Shown here: positions 5,385 to 7,352 of the stretch, piece after piece
How the letters are laid out: the number at the start of each line of letters is the position of its first letter
How positions within the stretch are numbered: position 1 is the stretch's first letter
NCBI GenBank assembly: GCA_945870475.1
Contig: CAMBSR010000109.1
Location: forward strand, 1 to 7,352
DNA length: 7,352 nucleotides
From: Phycisphaera mikurensis NBRC 102666
Lineage (GTDB): Bacteria > Planctomycetota > Phycisphaerae > Phycisphaerales > SM1A02
Direction: 5' to 3'
Made by a program: the position numbers and the translations under genes
The notes under the pieces: generated by a model
The model's input: the letters and a program-made list of their open reading frames with translations, nothing else
Told to the model about the DNA's origin: nothing
Database searches by the model: none

Positions 5385-6461
5385 ATGCCATTCATGCAAG
5401 CAACCCCGGACAACACGGCCCAATCGAGCGGGCGCGGCCACTCCATCCTGCTGATCCTGGCGGCCATCGTGGTGGTCGCCGCGGGCATCCGCGAGGCGTC
5501 CGGGATCCTGACGCCGATCCTGGCGGCGGCGTTCATCAGCATGATCGCCATCCTGCCGCTGGCGCTGCTCCAGGGCAAGCTCGGCGTGCCGCGCTGGATC
5601 GCGCTCCTCATCGTGCTGGCGCTCACGCTCGGCGGCGCGCTCGGCATCGGCTTCTACCTGAGCCAGTCGGCGGCGGCAATCAAGCCACTGCTTCCCGAGT
5701 ACGAGAAGCGCATCGACGAACTGCTGCTCACCGGGCTGGAGGCCGTCAAGGGTCGCGGCCTCGACATCGATCCCGACCGCATCATGCGCGCCGCGCACGA
5801 ATGGAAGATCGCCGACTTCGCGGACGTCATCGTCCTGTCGGTCGCCAAGGTGCTCCAGAACCTGCTCTTCGTGCTGCTCGTCAGCGCGTTCATCATCGCG
5901 GAGGCATCGAGCTTCCCGGCCAAGGTGCGCGTGGCGTTCCCCGCCGCGATGTCCGGGAGCGGGCTCAACAGCGTGGCCGACAAGGTGCGCACGTTCCTGG
6001 TGGTGATCACGCAGCTCAACGTGGTGCTGGCCGTGATCAACTGGGTGGCATGCGTGGCCATCGGCGTGCCGTTCGCGTTCCTGCTCTCGTTCCTGGTGTT
6101 CTTCCTGAACTACATCCCGACGATCGGTGCCATCGTGGCCAGCCTGCTGGTGGTGGCGATCGCGCTCGTGACGCAGGGCTGGGGCGGCGCACTGGCCATG
6201 GCGATCGTGCAGGCACTGGCCGGCGTCCTCATCGGCAGCGTGCTGCAGCCGAAGATGCTGGGCGCGCGCCTGGGCCTCTCGCCGCTGGTGGTGCTCCTCT
6301 CCCTGGTGGTGTGGGGATACCTCCTCGGCATCGCCGGCATGTTCTTCGCCGTGCCGCTCACCATCATCGTGAAGATCGTCCTCGACTCCACCGATGACCT
6401 GCGTTCGCTCTCGGTGCTCCTCGGCGATGCCGCAGGCGCGCGCGAGGCGGAGAAGAGCTGA
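5385..6461 (+). CDS. AI-2E / PerM family transporter
   Basis: This 358-residue inner-membrane protein belongs to the AI-2E transporter (PF01594, PerM/YdiK/TqsA) family. Members have been tied to autoinducer-2 export, sodium/proton antiport or other small-molecule export; most are uncharacterised. Hydrophobic segments lie at about 20-36, 39-62, 70-93, 150-172, 203-227, 229-262, 266-286 and 297-332. The large hydrophilic stretch at 94-149 is the usual extracytoplasmic loop between the third and fourth segments. Family signatures include LNYIPTIGAI (241-250) and VLQPKMLGARLGLSP (286-300) followed by GIAGMFFAVPL (315-325). Length is typical. I chose the ATG at 5385, with a second ATG at 5394 as an alternative. 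The ribosome binding site is weak (GAG about 6 bases upstream) and no TANNNT precedes it, fitting translation from a polycistronic message. It lies 14 bases after the DUF1080 stop and 4 bases before the methyltransferase start. Confidence 0.93.
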   Translation: MPFMQATPDNTAQSSGRGHSILLILAAIVVVAAGIREASGILTPILAAAFISMIAILPLALLQGKLGVPRWIALLIVLALTLGGALGIGFYLSQSAAAIKPLLPEYEKRIDELLLTGLEAVKGRGLDIDPDRIMRAAHEWKIADFADVIVLSVAKVLQNLLFVLLVSAFIIAEASSFPAKVRVAFPAAMSGSGLNSVADKVRTFLVVITQLNVVLAVINWVACVAIGVPFAFLLSFLVFFLNYIPTIGAIVASLLVVAIALVTQGWGGALAMAIVQALAGVLIGSVLQPKMLGARLGLSPLVVLLSLVVWGYLLGIAGMFFAVPLTIIVKIVLDSTDDLRSLSVLLGDAAGAREAEKS

Positions 6462-6465
6462 CCGC

Positions 6466-7352
6466 ATGGCGGGCGCCCCGGGCGCTTCGGAAGGCTCGGA
6501 GGCGTGGGCGCGGCTGGCGGAGGCGTCGGCAGCGCCGCTGCTGGAAGCGCTGCGCGGGATCGACGCGGCCCCGGCCGCGGGCGTCATCGAGCGCCTGCGC
6601 AAGGCGTTCCCTGCCGACACGGTGACCGCGGCCATCGAGCTCTCGATGGCACGCACGCGCGCAAGGGACAAGTTCGGCGGACGCGCCGACACGCTCTGGT
6701 GCGACCGCCCCGGCGTGGAGATGGCGAGCTCGCCGGCGACCGCCGCGTGGAAGGCCGCGCGCTTCCGCGAAGCGGGCGCCGCGCGCATCGACGACCTCTG
6801 CTGCGGGATCGGCGGGGACCTGATGGCACTGGCCAGCGTGGCCGAAGCCGTGGGCGTGGACATGCAGCCGCTGCGTGCGTGGATGGCCGCGCGCAATGCA
6901 TCATGCACGGTGCGTTGCGCGGACGCGGTGGCGGAGCCGGGAGATGCGCCGTTCGCGCACGCGGATCCCGCACGGCGCGCAGGCGGGGGAAGGATCCATC
7001 GCGCGGAAGACCTGCTGCCGTCGCTCGAATCGCTGCGCGCAACCATGCGCGGCCGCGCGGGCGGTGCAATCAAGCTCGGGCCCGGCATGGACCTCGGATG
7101 GGGCGAGACGGATCCCGATGACGAGGTGGAGTTCATCGGCGAGCACGGCAGGCTGGTGCAGCAGGTGCTCTGGAGCGGCGCGCTGGTCCGGCGGCCCGGC
7201 GCGCGCACGGCAACGAAGGCGTGCACCGGACGGACGGTGAGCGGAACGCCGGACGACGCGCCCGCCGGCGACGGACGCATGCTGCGCACGCTCCTGGTTC
7301 CGGACCCGGCGCTCGAGCGGGCGCGGCTTCTCGGCGAATTCACGGAGACCCT
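6466..7352 (+). CDS. THUMP-like SAM-dependent methyltransferase, 3' end beyond window
   Basis: The frame is open from the ATG at 6466 to the right edge, giving 295 residues so far. It looks like a class I methyltransferase of the Methyltransf_15/THUMP-like type. An N-terminal helical region (about 10-70) leads into the conserved WKAARF (95-100). The SAM-binding motif I is DLCCGIGGDLMAL (110-122), then GVDMQPLRAWMAARNA (130-145), the acidic motif CADAV (151-155) and ADPARR (166-171) where related enzymes have a DPP or NPP catalytic motif. IKLGPGMD (202-209) and the strand VEFIGEHGRLVQQVLW (221-236) follow, as in the THUMP-like proteins. The target is unknown; RNA modification is suggested by the family name and relatives only. 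It starts 4 bases after the permease stop, so it is probably cotranslated. No frameshift is seen. Confidence 0.85.
   Translation, partial: MAGAPGASEGSEAWARLAEASAAPLLEALRGIDAAPAAGVIERLRKAFPADTVTAAIELSMARTRARDKFGGRADTLWCDRPGVEMASSPATAAWKAARFREAGAARIDDLCCGIGGDLMALASVAEAVGVDMQPLRAWMAARNASCTVRCADAVAEPGDAPFAHADPARRAGGGRIHRAEDLLPSLESLRATMRGRAGGAIKLGPGMDLGWGETDPDDEVEFIGEHGRLVQQVLWSGALVRRPGARTATKACTGRTVSGTPDDAPAGDGRMLRTLLVPDPALERARLLGEFTET

Noticed and set aside
2194..5391. A 1065-codon minus-strand open frame running through the sugar dehydrogenase and on across DUF72 and DUF1080
   Set aside because: Only its last 418 codons (from 3450) match a family, with signal peptide and ribosome binding site. 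The upstream part is an Arg/Ala-rich shadow of DUF72 in another frame and antisense to DUF1080, so it is not a fusion.
4881..7343. An 820-codon minus-strand open frame opposite DUF1080, the permease and the methyltransferase
   Set aside because: The plus strand encodes three recognisable proteins over the same span. The antisense product is low-complexity (Arg, His, Ser, Ala), as expected from stop-poor antisense frames in high-GC coding DNA.

Overview
The window is high-GC bacterial chromosome (about two thirds G+C or more by eye). It holds seven protein genes and no RNA gene, mobile element or CRISPR array that I can see. The genes look like ordinary proteobacterial chromosome, perhaps from a poorly characterised beta- or gamma-proteobacterial lineage; that placement rests on gene types and composition only and is weak.

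Layout. Positions 1-164 are non-coding as far as I can tell. A minus-strand pyrB (aspartate carbamoyltransferase, 165-1085) is divergent from a plus-strand metallophosphoesterase (1160-1780). Converging on the latter is a minus-strand block read right to left: a DUF72/YecE-like protein (3492-4586), a secreted PQQ-type sugar (glucose/sorbosone) dehydrogenase (2194-3450) and a 100-residue lipoprotein of unknown function (1813-2115). Divergent from that block, a plus-strand cluster runs to the right edge: a DUF1080 (3-keto-disaccharide hydrolase family) lipoprotein (4639-5370), an AI-2E/PerM family permease (5385-6461) and a THUMP-like SAM-dependent methyltransferase (6466 to beyond the edge). 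The plus-strand genes are 14 and 4 bases apart and look like one operon.

How the genes may work together. pyrB serves pyrimidine synthesis and seems unrelated to the rest. The sugar dehydrogenase and the DUF1080 lipoprotein both act on sugars outside the cytoplasm and sit on either side of the DUF72 gene, so an oxidise-then-cleave role on glycosides is a plausible inference. The permease and the methyltransferase show no obvious link to it.

The most interesting signal is in the gene starts. All five genes that begin a transcription unit (pyrB, metallophosphoesterase, small lipoprotein, DUF72, DUF1080) lack a Shine-Dalgarno sequence and instead carry a TACNNT hexamer 6-8 bases before the ATG. 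The three genes inside operons lack that hexamer, and the sugar dehydrogenase has an AGGA. This is the geometry of leaderless transcription from a -10 element. A second oddity is the phosphoesterase GNH(D/E) motif, which reads GNQD here.
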